Shown: piece by piece, positions 43,677 to 54,345 of the stretch
Layout of the letters: each line of letters starts with the position of its first letter
How positions within the stretch are numbered: the first letter of the stretch is position 1
Assembly (NCBI GenBank): GCA_029298735.1
Contig: JANSLP010000010.1
Location: 243,078 to 307,077, forward strand
From: Ophiostoma sp. CBS 140.51
Taxonomy: Eukaryota; Ascomycota; Sordariomycetes; Ophiostomatales; Ophiostomataceae
Direction: 5' to 3'
DNA length: 64,000 bases
Notes under the pieces: generated by a model
What the model was told of the DNA's origin: nothing
The model's input: only the letters and a program-made list of their open reading frames with translations
Databases searched by the model: none
Made by a program: the position numbers and the translations under genes

Positions 43677-45456
43677 GTGTTGCCTTGTAGAAGGTGTATT
43701 GTGAGGTGTGTCTCTGTGTCTCTCGACGGCAGTTTGATGCAGCTTTGACCGTAGGTAGTCTTTGATTGTTCTGGTGTGATAGGTGGTGATTGGTAGTAAT
43801 TTAGTTAGCTTGATTTTAAATGCATTTAATTGTCAAAACATTATATGTTTTGAAAGCAATTAGCGCGCGTTTGTACTGTGATTGAGAGACGACATTGTTG
43901 TTAATGTTGATGCTATTTTGATGTCGTTGATGTTTGATTTACCTTGCTGTATTACAGCGCATGGCGCACTAAATGACAGGCCCCTAACGCCTAGTTTGCA
44001 GTGCATTTAGCTGCACAGGAAATCGACACATCAACAAATGTCTAGCTGTGAAAGCAGTTCACTTAATAGCTCAACCGTTACAACCAATTATTACTCAATA
44101 CGTCAACCAGCCTCTCTTGTTCTCCACGTTTTGTCATATTTCATTACCAATGTGTCTTGTTTGAATGGGCTCTCCTCTCCGCAAATGTCTTGTTCGATCG
44201 ACCACAGTGGGACGAGTCCCCCAGAGTTTAGCGGTCTTGTTACGTAAAACTTCTGCCATGCCCCGGAAATACAGCGTTAACACTGATCGTGCAGAATAGG
44301 GTAACGCCAGTGGCACCTTCCCTCGTAATGTTCTGTGGACAGGCCGGGCAGCGCCAAACAAACAAGTGCCACTGGCAGTCATTTAAGAAAGAGCGCGTTG
44401 CGGGAAGGGGCTACACACAATCGAACCGCGTTTGTCGGTTTCTTCGGGCAGTCGCGTAGATCGAGCGGAAAACATCAACAAACGCCCTCTTTTGACCAAA
44501 CTTTTGCCTCACTTCTGCCATCTCAGTCTTTGGCGCCGTTCACAATCTAGCGACTCACAACACAACGACGGATTGGACAAAACCAGCAAGCCGAACGTGT
44601 ATCTCGCGCCAATTTAGCACCTCCACTGTCAATGCCGCCGGCAGCCTTTTCGCTTCCCCTCCTTTCTTCTTTTCTTTCCTTCTTATCCACTACCTTCCTT
44701 TCTGCCTTCTCTTCCTGGGCCCCTCCAATCACAACATCACCTCATCTCGACTGATTGCCCTTTGTGGGTAGCCTCCACGATTTTGTCGACTGCTGACCCT
44801 TTTTTGCTGGTCCCCTGTTCGCCTCGACCTGTTTCGTCGGTAGTTGCAGTGCAGTATCCCGAGAAAGTGCGCCGTCTCCCTAAGTCTCCCCCCAAGTCTC
44901 CTCTACCTGCTACCCTGGATTCCACTATTCCTGCTGCTAACCCCTCTCCTCTCTTATCGGCCTCCAGATCCAGCAACACCAACGCTTCGGATAAGATTGC
45001 TAGCCTGCGATAACCGGAGACGACTGCTGACCTTTTTTGCGTCGCCTCGACCTGCTCGGCCAGGAACAAGAACAGGAACCGTTTTCCAAGGAGCTGCAGA
45101 CATGCAGCCAGTATCATTGGTTTCCTTTCAACGGCAATCGTTAGCGCAACCCCACGATAAAGTCGGCGCCTTGTCTTGATCGCGGCGATACCACCAATCA
45201 CTACTAATACCAACAAAAAAAAATGCGAAAATACGTCCGCGTTCGACAGCGTCTCGATGCTTTGGCGACCATTCTCTTGCTTTCTCTTGCTTCCTTTGGA
45301 ACACATATATGGCCATCGCGCCAGCAGACAGAATGATGGCCTGATCTGATCCATCCCCATCGACCTCTGGTCACCAGTTATCGACCACCCCTCCCTCTTT
45401 TTTTCTCTCTCCTCAACCTTCCCCCTCACCTCGCCTCTCCCTTCTTCTCCCACACA
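43677..45456. other. Intergenic region upstream of the 5-oxoprolinase gene
   Basis: About 1.8 kb. The final ~800 bp are strongly pyrimidine-biased on the plus strand, typical of fungal promoters and leaders, and contain several CGATAA hexamers (GATA-type) in both orientations. A minus-strand frame here that continues into the oxoprolinase gene is antisense noise. No gene called. Confidence 0.5.
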
Positions 45457-48400
45457 ATGTCGCCTCACGCAACAGGCGACGTCACAGATGTGCCCACCAG
45501 CAGGACGGCCAACGGCGTCACTGCCAACGGCCCTGTGGACGAGAGCACGCTGAACGTCAAGATTGCCATTGGTGAGTTGTCTTACATATTTACCAATTTC
45601 CCTGCATGTCCCTACATTTTGCCTAACGCTCTTTTGTCTGCAGACAGAGGTGGCACTTTCACAGACTGCCTCGGCATTGTCGAGGGCCGTGAGGAGGATG
45701 TCGTGGTGAAGCTGCTCTCCCAAGACCCGGCTAACTACGACGACGCGCCTATCGAGGGCATCCGCAGACTGCTCGAGAAGATCACCGGCCGGCCCTTCCC
45801 CCGCGGCGAGAAGCTTGACACCTCCGGCTTCCAGACCTTTGGTATCCGCATGGGCACCACTGTGGCTACCAACGCTTTGTTGGAGCGCAAGGGCGCAGAT
45901 GTCGCTCTTCTCATTACGGAGGGATTCCGCGACGCCCTCGAGATTGGTCTGCAGTCGCGGCCAAAGCTGTTTGACCTCGAAGTTATCAAGCCAGACGTCC
46001 TCTACAAGAATGTCGTCGAGGTCGAGGAGCGTGTCACTGTCGAGGGCTACCAGGTGTCTCATAACTACGACGCCGAGATGGCTGAGATTGCACAGACGGT
46101 CGGCACCGACCCAGCAGTTGTTCGTGGCGCCAGCGGCCAGATCCTGCGCATCCTCAAGCCGCTCAACGTCGATAAGGTGCGCACCGACCTGCAAAAGCTC
46201 TACGACGACGGCCTACGCAGCATCTCGGTCTGCCTTGCCCACTCCTATACCTTTGCAGATCACGAGAACATCATCGGCGACCTTGCCAAGGAGATTGGCT
46301 TCACACAAATCTCGCTCTCCAGCGCCACCCTGCCCATGATCAAGATGATCCCGCGAGGCATGTCTGCTACGGCCGACGCCTACCTCACACCCAAAGTCCA
46401 GGACTACATCCGCGGCTTCCGCAGTGGCTTCCACGACAACCTCGAGTCGTCGGCCACACGGTGTGAATTCATGCAGAGTGACGGTGGTCTGGTCGGTATC
46501 AACCGCTTCTCGGGCTTCCGTGCTATTTTATCAGGCCCTGCTGGTGGTGTTGTCGGCCAGGCACGGACATCCTACGACCCCGAGGACGCCACACCCGTCA
46601 TTGGCTTCGACATGGGCGGTACCAGTACCGACGTCTCTCGCTATGGCGGCACCTTCTCCCACTCCTTTGAGACCATCACGGCCGGTGTGCCCATCCTTGC
46701 ACCGCAGCTCGACATCAACACTGTCGCTGCTGGTGGCGGCAGTATCTTGCACTGGCGTCACGGTCTATTTGTCGTCGGCCCTGACAGTGCTGGTGCCCAC
46801 CCTGGCCCTGCTTGTTACCGCAAGGGTGGCCCGCTGACCATTACCGATGCCAACCTGTTTTTGGGTCGTCTTCTGCCCGATTACTTCCCCAAGATCTTTG
46901 GTAAGAGCGAGAACGAGGGTCTGGATATTGACATTGTCCGTGAGAAGTTTGCTGCTCTCACCGAGCAGGTCAACCGTGAGACGGGCCAGAAGAAGACACC
47001 CGCCGAGGTGGCCATGGGTTTTATTGATGTCGCTAACGAGGCCATGGCCAAGCCCATTCGTGCTCTGACCGAGGCCCAGGGCTACGATACATCCAAGCAC
47101 AACCTTGCCAGCTTTGGTGGTGCCGGTGGTCAACACGCTTGTGCCCTGGCTGCTTCGCTGTCCATCCAAAAGGTCATTATCCACCGCTACTCTTCCATTC
47201 TCTCTGCCTACGGCATGGCTCTGGCCGATGTCGTGAACGAGGCCCAGCGTCCTGCGTCTGGTGTCTTCAAGACTGCCGAGCCTTTCCAGGACACCATTGT
47301 CGAGCTGAAGAAAGAGGTCGATGCCCAACTGGTCATTGACGGCATCGAGCCGTCCAACATTGTGCACGAGGTATACCTGAACCTCAAGTACAAGGGCACC
47401 GACAACACCCTGATGGTCCGGGAGCCTGCTGACGGCGACTTCCTCGCCGCATTTGAGCGTGACCACCTCCGCGAGTACTCCTTCACCTTTCCCGAGAAGG
47501 ACGTCCTGCTCGAGGATATCCGCGTCCGTGGTGTTGGCAAGTCGGGCACCGCAGAGTATGCCGCGCCCCAGCGTGAGCTCAAGACTGTCAAGTCATTTAC
47601 GGTTGACCCTGCCACCACCCGTGACAACACTGCCATGGTCTACTTTGACCGCCACGGCTGGGTCTCGTCGTCTGTTTATTTGTTGGAGAAGTTACGTGCC
47701 GGAAGCGTCGTCGAGGGCCCCGCCATCATCATTGACAACACCCAGACCATCCTGCTCGAGCCTCACGCCAAGGCTACCGCTCTTCGCCGCCATATTATTC
47801 TTGACCTTCCCAACAAGTCCACCGGGACCACCCTGACTGCCTCCGAGATCGACCCCATTGCCCTCTCCATCTTTGGCCACCGCTTCATGTCCATCGCTGA
47901 GCAGATGGGCCGCTCGTTCCAGAAGACGGCTGTGTCTACTAACATCAAGGAGCGTCTGGACTTTTCGTGCGCCGTCTTCTCGCCCGAGGGTCGCCTGGTC
48001 GCCAATGCCCCTCACGTCCCTGTCCACCTGGGTGCCATGGAGTACGCCGTCCGCTTCCAGAACGATTTGTACCGGAGCACGCTCAAGCCTGGCGATGTCC
48101 TGGCCACCAACCACCCTCAAGCCGGAGGTGTCCATCTTCCCGATATCACCATCATCACGCCTGTGTGGAACAATGAGGGCACCGACATCATCTTCTGGGT
48201 TGCCTCCCGTGGCCACCACCCTGATGTCGGTGGCATCACGCCCGGATCCATGCCTTCCAACAGCAAGTTTTTGTATGAGGAAGGCGCCATGATTATGAGC
48301 TACAAGATTGTGTCCGACGGTCAGTTCAACGATGTCGAGACCCGCAAGTATTTGTTCGAGGATCCCAGCAAGTTTGACGGATGCAGTGGCGCCCGCAACT

Positions 48401-49557
48401 TTGCCGAGAACCTGTCTGACCTGCGCGCTGCCATTGCTGCCAACCAGAAGGGTGCTTTGCTGATCATGTCTCTTATCGACGAGTTCACGCTGCCCGTTGT
48501 CCACGCCTACATGCAGGCCATCTCCGACAACGCCGAGAGCGCTGTGCGTGCGTTCCTCAAGAACATCGCCAAGTCCCGCAACGGCGCACCACTGGCCTTC
48601 GAAGACTTTATGGACGAGGGCTCGCGCATCGCCCTGACGATCCGCATCGACCCAGGAACGGGCGACACCGACTTTGACTTTACGGGTACCTCTGAGGAGC
48701 ACTACAGCTGCATGAATGCCCCCAAGGCCATCACTTACTCGTGCATCATCTACGCTCTGCGTGTTCTCATCAACGTCGACATTCCCCTCAACCAGGGCTG
48801 CCTGGCTCCTCTCAATGTCATCATTCCCGAGGGCACGCTGCTCAACCCCTCGCCCTATGCCGCCGTGTGTGCTGGCAACGGTATCACCTCGCAGCGCGTG
48901 GCTGATGTCATTATTGGCGCCTTTGGCGTTGCGGCCGCCTCCCAGGGCTGTGCCAACTGCATCAGCTTTGGCTGTGGCGGCCGCGATAGTGCCGGCAACA
49001 CCATCCCCGGTTTTGGCTACATTGAGACCATTGCCGGCGGCAGTGGTGCTGGCCCGACCTGGCACGGCGCCTCGGGCACGCAGATCCACATGACTAATAC
49101 GCGCTGCGCCGACCCTGAAGTCTTTGAGCTCCGCTACCCTGTTATTTTGCGGCAGTGGACTCTCCGTAAAAACTCGGGTGGCCGCGGCCAGTTCAACGGC
49201 GGCGACGGTTGCACCCGCGAGCTCGAGTTCCGCATGCCCCTCCATGTCTCTGTTTTAATGGAGCGCCGCGTCCTGCAGCCCTACGGCATGATGGGCGGCG
49301 AGGGTGGCCAGTGTGGCCGTAACCTCTACATTCGCAAAGAGCACGACGGCGGCCAGCGCGTCATCAATATTGGCGGCAAGCAGGAGCTCGATGTCGCGAC
49401 GGGCGACCGCATCATTATTCACACCCCAGGCGGTGGCGCCTGGGGCAAACCCACAGACGGACCGCCGCTCCTTGAGGCGCGCGTGCCCCGTCCTGTCGCC
49501 TTTGAGCCGCGGGGCAGTGTTCACGAATGGACGCTCGCCGCCCAAGCAGCCATTTAA
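45457..49557 (+). CDS. OXP1: 5-oxoprolinase (ATP-dependent, hydantoinase A/B type)
   Basis: Exons 45457-45571 and 45644-49557; 1,342 residues, the usual length for the eukaryotic enzyme. The 72-bp intron (GTGAGT donor, CCTAAC branch, CAG acceptor) is removed to give NVKIAIDRGGTFTDC, the conserved start of the hydantoinase A domain; it is a multiple of three and stop-free. Other landmarks: MGTTVATNALLERKG, GFDMGGTSTDVSRYGG (ASKHA nucleotide-binding), GGGSILHWRHGLFVVGPDSAGAHPGPACY, then the hydantoinase B half from about residue 785 (FGHRFMSIAEQMGRSFQ, VASRGHHPDVGGITPGSMP, GGDGCTREL). It converts 5-oxo-L-proline plus ATP to L-glutamate in the gamma-glutamyl cycle, in the cytosol. Symbol by homology. 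Confidence 0.93.
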   Translation: MSPHATGDVTDVPTSRTANGVTANGPVDESTLNVKIAIGELSYIFTNFPACPYILPNALLSADRGGTFTDCLGIVEGREEDVVVKLLSQDPANYDDAPIEGIRRLLEKITGRPFPRGEKLDTSGFQTFGIRMGTTVATNALLERKGADVALLITEGFRDALEIGLQSRPKLFDLEVIKPDVLYKNVVEVEERVTVEGYQVSHNYDAEMAEIAQTVGTDPAVVRGASGQILRILKPLNVDKVRTDLQKLYDDGLRSISVCLAHSYTFADHENIIGDLAKEIGFTQISLSSATLPMIKMIPRGMSATADAYLTPKVQDYIRGFRSGFHDNLESSATRCEFMQSDGGLVGINRFSGFRAILSGPAGGVVGQARTSYDPEDATPVIGFDMGGTSTDVSRYGGTFSHSFETITAGVPILAPQLDINTVAAGGGSILHWRHGLFVVGPDSAGAHPGPACYRKGGPLTITDANLFLGRLLPDYFPKIFGKSENEGLDIDIVREKFAALTEQVNRETGQKKTPAEVAMGFIDVANEAMAKPIRALTEAQGYDTSKHNLASFGGAGGQHACALAASLSIQKVIIHRYSSILSAYGMALADVVNEAQRPASGVFKTAEPFQDTIVELKKEVDAQLVIDGIEPSNIVHEVYLNLKYKGTDNTLMVREPADGDFLAAFERDHLREYSFTFPEKDVLLEDIRVRGVGKSGTAEYAAPQRELKTVKSFTVDPATTRDNTAMVYFDRHGWVSSSVYLLEKLRAGSVVEGPAIIIDNTQTILLEPHAKATALRRHIILDLPNKSTGTTLTASEIDPIALSIFGHRFMSIAEQMGRSFQKTAVSTNIKERLDFSCAVFSPEGRLVANAPHVPVHLGAMEYAVRFQNDLYRSTLKPGDVLATNHPQAGGVHLPDITIITPVWNNEGTDIIFWVASRGHHPDVGGITPGSMPSNSKFLYEEGAMIMSYKIVSDGQFNDVETRKYLFEDPSKFDGCSGARNFAENLSDLRAAIAANQKGALLIMSLIDEFTLPVVHAYMQAISDNAESAVRAFLKNIAKSRNGAPLAFEDFMDEGSRIALTIRIDPGTGDTDFDFTGTSEEHYSCMNAPKAITYSCIIYALRVLINVDIPLNQGCLAPLNVIIPEGTLLNPSPYAAVCAGNGITSQRVADVIIGAFGVAAASQGCANCISFGCGGRDSAGNTIPGFGYIETIAGGSGAGPTWHGASGTQIHMTNTRCADPEVFELRYPVILRQWTLRKNSGGRGQFNGGDGCTRELEFRMPLHVSVLMERRVLQPYGMMGGEGGQCGRNLYIRKEHDGGQRVINIGGKQELDVATGDRIIIHTPGGGAWGKPTDGPPLLEARVPRPVAFEPRGSVHEWTLAAQAAI

Positions 49558-50582
49558 GTACAGCAGACGTGCCGCAACAGATGTCTACTTTTCTCATTTT
49601 CTGCCTTGCACTCTCGACACAGAAGTGCACTTCGGCGTTTTCGGTTTTGTTTGGGCAGCCAGCAGCTCCTCAAGTTTGAATGTGCACTTTTGCCCAGTTC
49701 TGCCTCACACATTCTGAATAGAAGTGTACTTTTGCTTTTAATTGCATCTCGCTTTGGATTAAACGGGGGTTTTTAATTAGTTATCGTTTTTTGCTCTTTT
49801 TTCAGCTATCAATAGCATGTTCCAAAATATATTTATCTTTTCAAGCATGTGCCGCCTTGTTTCTTTTGGTTGGCTCTCATGGTGCTGTCGTCCTGTCGCG
49901 CCGGTCCCCACGTTACGCCTACTCACCACTTCTCAGGTCCCGTCCTATGTCTCAATTTCATACTATTTTTCGCTTGAGGCGGCTGTGCCACCTACAACAG
50001 TCCTCACAAGAACAGCCCACGAGCCAGAGGAAGCCCCCAAAAAAATCGACAAGAATTCATACTGCATTTGGCACTATAGCGGTGTACAAAGCACAAGGTA
50101 CGATGACTCGACCACGCAGCCTTCCATCTTCTTTTATTTCTCATGCACAATGTCATAGAAGCGCAGAGGCACACACTCAGATATCGCCCCAACCTCTACG
50201 CTCCCTCCGCCAAATTCTGCGCTTCATTCAACCTCACGGGTAGGTGTTTGTGTCCTGGATGATTTCAGCGCACGGGCATTGCATTCTCATTTGCAGTCCA
50301 TGATCTTGTCCTTTTTGCCTTGCAGGTTTTCTTTACCTTCGTGACATCTGAGACTTTTCAAGTCCTCTTTCTCCTTTTGTCTTTTGTCTTCACCCCGTTT
50401 TGTTTTTATCACAGTTTTGTTATCCCCCATCATTTTCAGTCCCCTTTCATTCCCATTCCCTTTCGTTCTGGTTTTATCTCGTTCTTATCCGACAACATCA
50501 ACCGTCATTTTTTGACATTACCTTCCTGCCGTCTGGTCAACAGTCATACTTCCCCGTCGTTGCCGTGTTTGATGGTCCCGCC
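49558..50582. other. Intergenic region
   Basis: About 1 kb, T-rich on the plus strand, between oxoprolinase and the NACHT pseudogene. No supported gene. Confidence 0.5.
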
Positions 50583-52493
50583 ATGGACCCTGCTAGTACA
50601 ATCGGGACGGCATCGGCCGTCCTGTCTTTTGTCACCTTTGCAAGCGGCCTTGTCACTGGCGCCGTCGCCATCTACAAGAATGGCCGCCTAGAAGAGAATG
50701 CCACATTGAGGACATCATCAACGAGATGAATCGTTTCTCAATAACGCCACGCAATAGACGAGCCGCTTAAAAAATATCCGAAGAGCCATTGGACGATGGC
50801 GGCGAGTCTGCGGACAGCGTCACCGAGGATCACGGCTCCGAGTAGTGAGGACGGCGGCGAGGACAGCAACGAAGACAGTAGCGCCAACAATAGCGTCAAC
50901 GACAGCAACGAGAACAACGACACCGACGACGACGATAAGGACAGCGAAGACGAGCCTGTCAAAGCATACAAAGTGTCCCAAAAAATACGAGATACTCAAT
51001 GAAGAGAGACAACAATAAGAAACAGCTAGGGCCCAGATCCATCGCTGGCTGCTCTCAGATGAGGCTAGTGTCCTACATATCTCAGGTAAACTAGGCTTAG
51101 GCAAGTCGACATTGACGGAGTTCCTCTTCAGCCACAAAGAAACAAAACGGCAACTTGAACAGTTGGCGAATAGGGATGTCACGGAGGCTAAATGGGAGAA
51201 GAAGACTGTTATCATGACGAAATTTTACTTTTCAGTCGTTGATGGCGGCAACCGGCAACGACAGCTTAATGGACATTTCCGCAGCCTCCTGCACAACATA
51301 CTTAAACAACGCAAAAACGCGGCCAGGGAGGTTCTGAACGACGTCTGGGTGCGGATGACAGGCCATATTCAAGGGCAAGGGCCAAACTATCGAAAGTCAC
51401 AATTCAAAGTTAATTTGAGTTTTCGCGAGATTTCAAACGCCCTTCGCATGGTCTTGACTCAGAATGTACCAGCCCTTGATGACATCAATATCTGCAGCTT
51501 TATCGAGGTTTGTATGAGTTCGAAGAAGATGGGCAGGATGCATACGACCTTGTGGACGAACTCAACAGGTGGACACAGAAACTGAATGGTTCCCGTATGA
51601 AGATCTGCCGTGCCAGTCGCGAAGAGCCGCCATTTACCGATCGCCTCAATCGCCACGAGACAATTCGAATCCATAATCTCACACGCGACGATATGGCTCG
51701 CTTTGCAACATCAAGGCTTCGCTCTTTGGCGCACGTTGAGCAGGTTCCTCTACTCGCTCAAGTGATCGCAGACCGATCCGAGGGTATTTTTCTTTGGGTC
51801 CATCTTGTCCTCAACGGCCTGCGGTTGAGGATGCGGCAATGGAACGACTCGCAAAGTATCTTCGCCATCATCGAACGCTTCCCCAGGAGTCTTACGGCTA
51901 TTATTGGCAATATTATCGAATCAATTTATGAGTCCGATCGACAAGCGGCATATCAGTCGCATCGCATCCTTGAGGCGGCGCAGAATTATGAACTTCGAAT
52001 TGACGTTCTCGTGTTGTCGTTTTTGCCCAAATACACGCGAAACAACAAGTTTGCTGTTCACTCTGATTTTGCTACGTCGACCAGCCAGCTTGAAATTGAT
52101 GAAAGAATAGAGACGGCCGAAACAAATTTGTTATCAATTTTCAAAGGCTTATTCGAGACTCGGAAAGGTGCCGTCATACTTGTTCACCGCACAGTCGGCG
52201 AGTATCTTGATGCCAACACTAACGTCAGCCGTTTTGGACGAGCTGAAGACACTACAAACGCTCCCAAATTCAATTCATATGACGCAGCATCGAACATCAT
52301 TCTTGCGCGGCTCCGGTGGGTCATCACAGACAAGCAATTGTGGATCGAGCAATCGCTGGCGATACTGTCAATACGCGCACGGGAGTTCCACGAAAATGAA
52401 TGGCAGTACCAGAGAGATATCGCGGCCACTCTTACTATGCGACACAGCGAAAGACTGGCTTTGTTTTCTTGGAGCACCTACAATCTGTTTTAA
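50583..52493 (+). pseudogene. NACHT-type STAND (NLR-like) protein, decayed
   Basis: It starts MDPASTIGTASAVLSFVTFA, the helical N-terminus common to fungal NACHT proteins. The frame breaks at about 50,702 (one base apparently missing; DIINEMNRFS continues in another frame), meets stops at 50768-50770 and again before 51,030, then resumes as the nucleotide-binding domain with Walker A SGKLGLGKSTL at about 51,090-51,115. At about 51,505 a further one-base loss interrupts the Walker B region (CSFIE / GLYEFEEDGQD). The remainder carries sensor and winged-helix-like segments (KICRASREEPPF, HRTVGEYLD) and stops without any ankyrin, TPR or WD repeat. Intact relatives act in heterokaryon incompatibility and fungal innate-immunity-like responses. 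This copy cannot make a full protein. Confidence 0.8.
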
Positions 52494-53223
52494 GCTGGGC
52501 GGAGGTGGATGTGGCCTTGGCAATCAAAGAAACGACAATGGAATGTGTACTCTGATGCAGCAAATTCACATATCCAGCGGCGTAAGAGTTCCATTCTGTA
52601 ACAGCCCAATACACAACCCCAAAACCCTCATTGTTAATTCCTTCTTGGGAGTTGCACCGGCGCCGTTCCTGTTCTAACCTGCTTAGGGATGTGCTACCTG
52701 TGCTCCCTGTGCTCCCTGTGCTCCACGAATGCCAGAGCCGTTCCAATGAAGCCTTTCGCGGTGGAATTATGTACGTCTAGATTGTAGGAATGGATAGTGG
52801 CTGTATCAGCAGGGCGGTGTCGTCTTGGGCAGATGAGGCCGTGGAATTGAAATATTCAAATGTCCGGACGATGATGGACCACGGGTTAACGGTAACGGTT
52901 CGCAATCCTACTTGTAGCTCACATCGCACATGGCGAAATATTTCAATTGACTAGCTAAGTGACCCCCGAAACGCCACAAAAAGGGCAAAAAAGCATTTAC
53001 TTCAATTGTTTAACTTATTACAGAAAACTCATGTCAGCAAATAAAAACAATTCGAACATTTTTCGCATCGTACATAGCCCACTCACACAGCCCATCTCTC
53101 AGGGCTATCCCGCTGTGCCAACTCCTCTACCAACGGGGTCATTGCTTTCATCCAGCTCATAACCAGGTAGTCCTTTGGAAATTTCCCATCAAAAGTCTGC
53201 AGGTCGATGTCTTTATACCAAAA
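52494..53223. other. Intergenic region
   Basis: About 730 bp. It contains a three-fold CTCCCTGTG-type direct repeat at about 52,699-52,726. No gene seen. Confidence 0.5.
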
Positions 53224-54345
53224 CTATGACAGGCGGCCATGCTTGTACGGCTGAGTTTGGGCAAACCGCGCCCAGAAGTTGACCACCTTCTTTGCCGTGT
53301 CCTCGTCCACCTCGAACCACTCATTGTGCATCTTCTGACACGGCTCGCATGGGGGATTTTGCTCTCGTCGATAATTATGCAGCGTCTTGTGGATGAGTTT
53401 CTCAATCCTCTGGATCGCATCGCACATGATCTTCATTTTGAAGACTTGGACGACTTCGTGCTTGCAGTCCTTCTCCCACCGCGCCAGTCGGTTTTGGACG
53501 GGATCTATTCGAGGTTTGTTTTTTACTTTTTCTTTGACTTTTTCGACTTTTTCGACTTTTTCTTTGTCATTTTTGACGTTTTCTTTGACATGGCCGATTT
53601 TGATATATCCGTCGAGACCGGGTCGCCGGTAGCCGTAGATGTGGCCTTGACAGCGGTTCTTGTCGGATGATATGTTGTCCTTCATGAGGAGGAAAAGTTC
53701 TTTGCGGTGGTCGGCGGGCGAAAGTGGGGGAAACTGGATAAATGCCAGCTTTGTTTTTGGCCTTGCTTTCGACTTGATGGAAAGTGAACTAAATCCAAGC
53801 GTTTCGGTGGCAGTGTCCCCGTCCCCGTTTGTATTGTCGTCTTCGTCGCAGCTGTCTTCTGGCTCATCCTCTGGGTTATCATTGTTCGACCCATATGTCG
53901 AGTCAGACGTCGAACCATCCTCCTCGAGCGCGCTTTTCCATACCTTCTTCGTAAATTCAAACGGTCTGCTTCTGTAGTCCTTTCGTTTTAGCCCGTGCTC
54001 CAGCTGGTAATGCTTCCACAGCTTATCGCACCATGTCTCGTACAACCCAGGTGCTTGTCTCTGACAATGCGTTTTTTTGCAGAAGACATAGTAGCTTAGA
54101 GTCCACAGACAATGTGCCGCTACTGGAGAAGGTACTGATAATTCAGCGAGGGAGTCGAGTAGAAACAAGATCTCCGGCTTGCTTTTTGGTGTGGCAACGA
54201 CCAAATCTTCAGAAGCAATTTTCGAACGAGGCAGCGCGCATTCCAGGCATGCGCCATAAAGTGACTCGAGACCGAGGAAGCGGCGGAGGCGCTCGCGCGA
54301 CTTAAATTTAAAACAGTCGCCGGACTGCACGAGAGCCAAAGACAT
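53224..54345 (-). CDS. T5orf172 (GIY-YIG-like) domain protein, MUG113-like
   Basis: 373 residues from the ATG at 54345 (MSLALVQS); an upstream in-frame ATG at 54435 would add 30 hydrophobic residues and is less likely. N-terminal region: Cys-containing helical part (LYGACLECALPRS, CLWTLSYYVFCKK), then a strongly acidic stretch (EDEPEDSCDEDD). The C-terminal ~130 residues form the T5orf172 domain: GHIYGYRRPGLDGYIKIGHV, RLARWEKDCKHEV, RIEKLIHKTLHNYRR, CEPCQKMHNEWFEV. A Lys/Glu/Val repeat of about 25 residues is inserted between KIGHV and RLARW, inside the nuclease-like core. Fungal members (e.g. S. pombe mug113) are meiotically induced or of unknown role. It lies in an island with decayed genes. 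Confidence 0.72.
   Translation of the reverse strand: MSLALVQSGDCFKFKSRERLRRFLGLESLYGACLECALPRSKIASEDLVVATPKSKPEILFLLDSLAELSVPSPVAAHCLWTLSYYVFCKKTHCQRQAPGLYETWCDKLWKHYQLEHGLKRKDYRSRPFEFTKKVWKSALEEDGSTSDSTYGSNNDNPEDEPEDSCDEDDNTNGDGDTATETLGFSSLSIKSKARPKTKLAFIQFPPLSPADHRKELFLLMKDNISSDKNRCQGHIYGYRRPGLDGYIKIGHVKENVKNDKEKVEKVEKVKEKVKNKPRIDPVQNRLARWEKDCKHEVVQVFKMKIMCDAIQRIEKLIHKTLHNYRREQNPPCEPCQKMHNEWFEVDEDTAKKVVNFWARFAQTQPYKHGRLS

Noticed and set aside
44737..46194. 485-codon minus-strand frame upstream of and into 5-oxoprolinase
   Set aside because: Half lies antisense to conserved oxoprolinase exons and half in a pyrimidine-rich promoter. No domain or splice logic.
47692..49245. 517-codon minus-strand frame within 5-oxoprolinase
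   Set aside because: Fully antisense to the hydantoinase B half. A long antisense frame is expected from strong codon bias.
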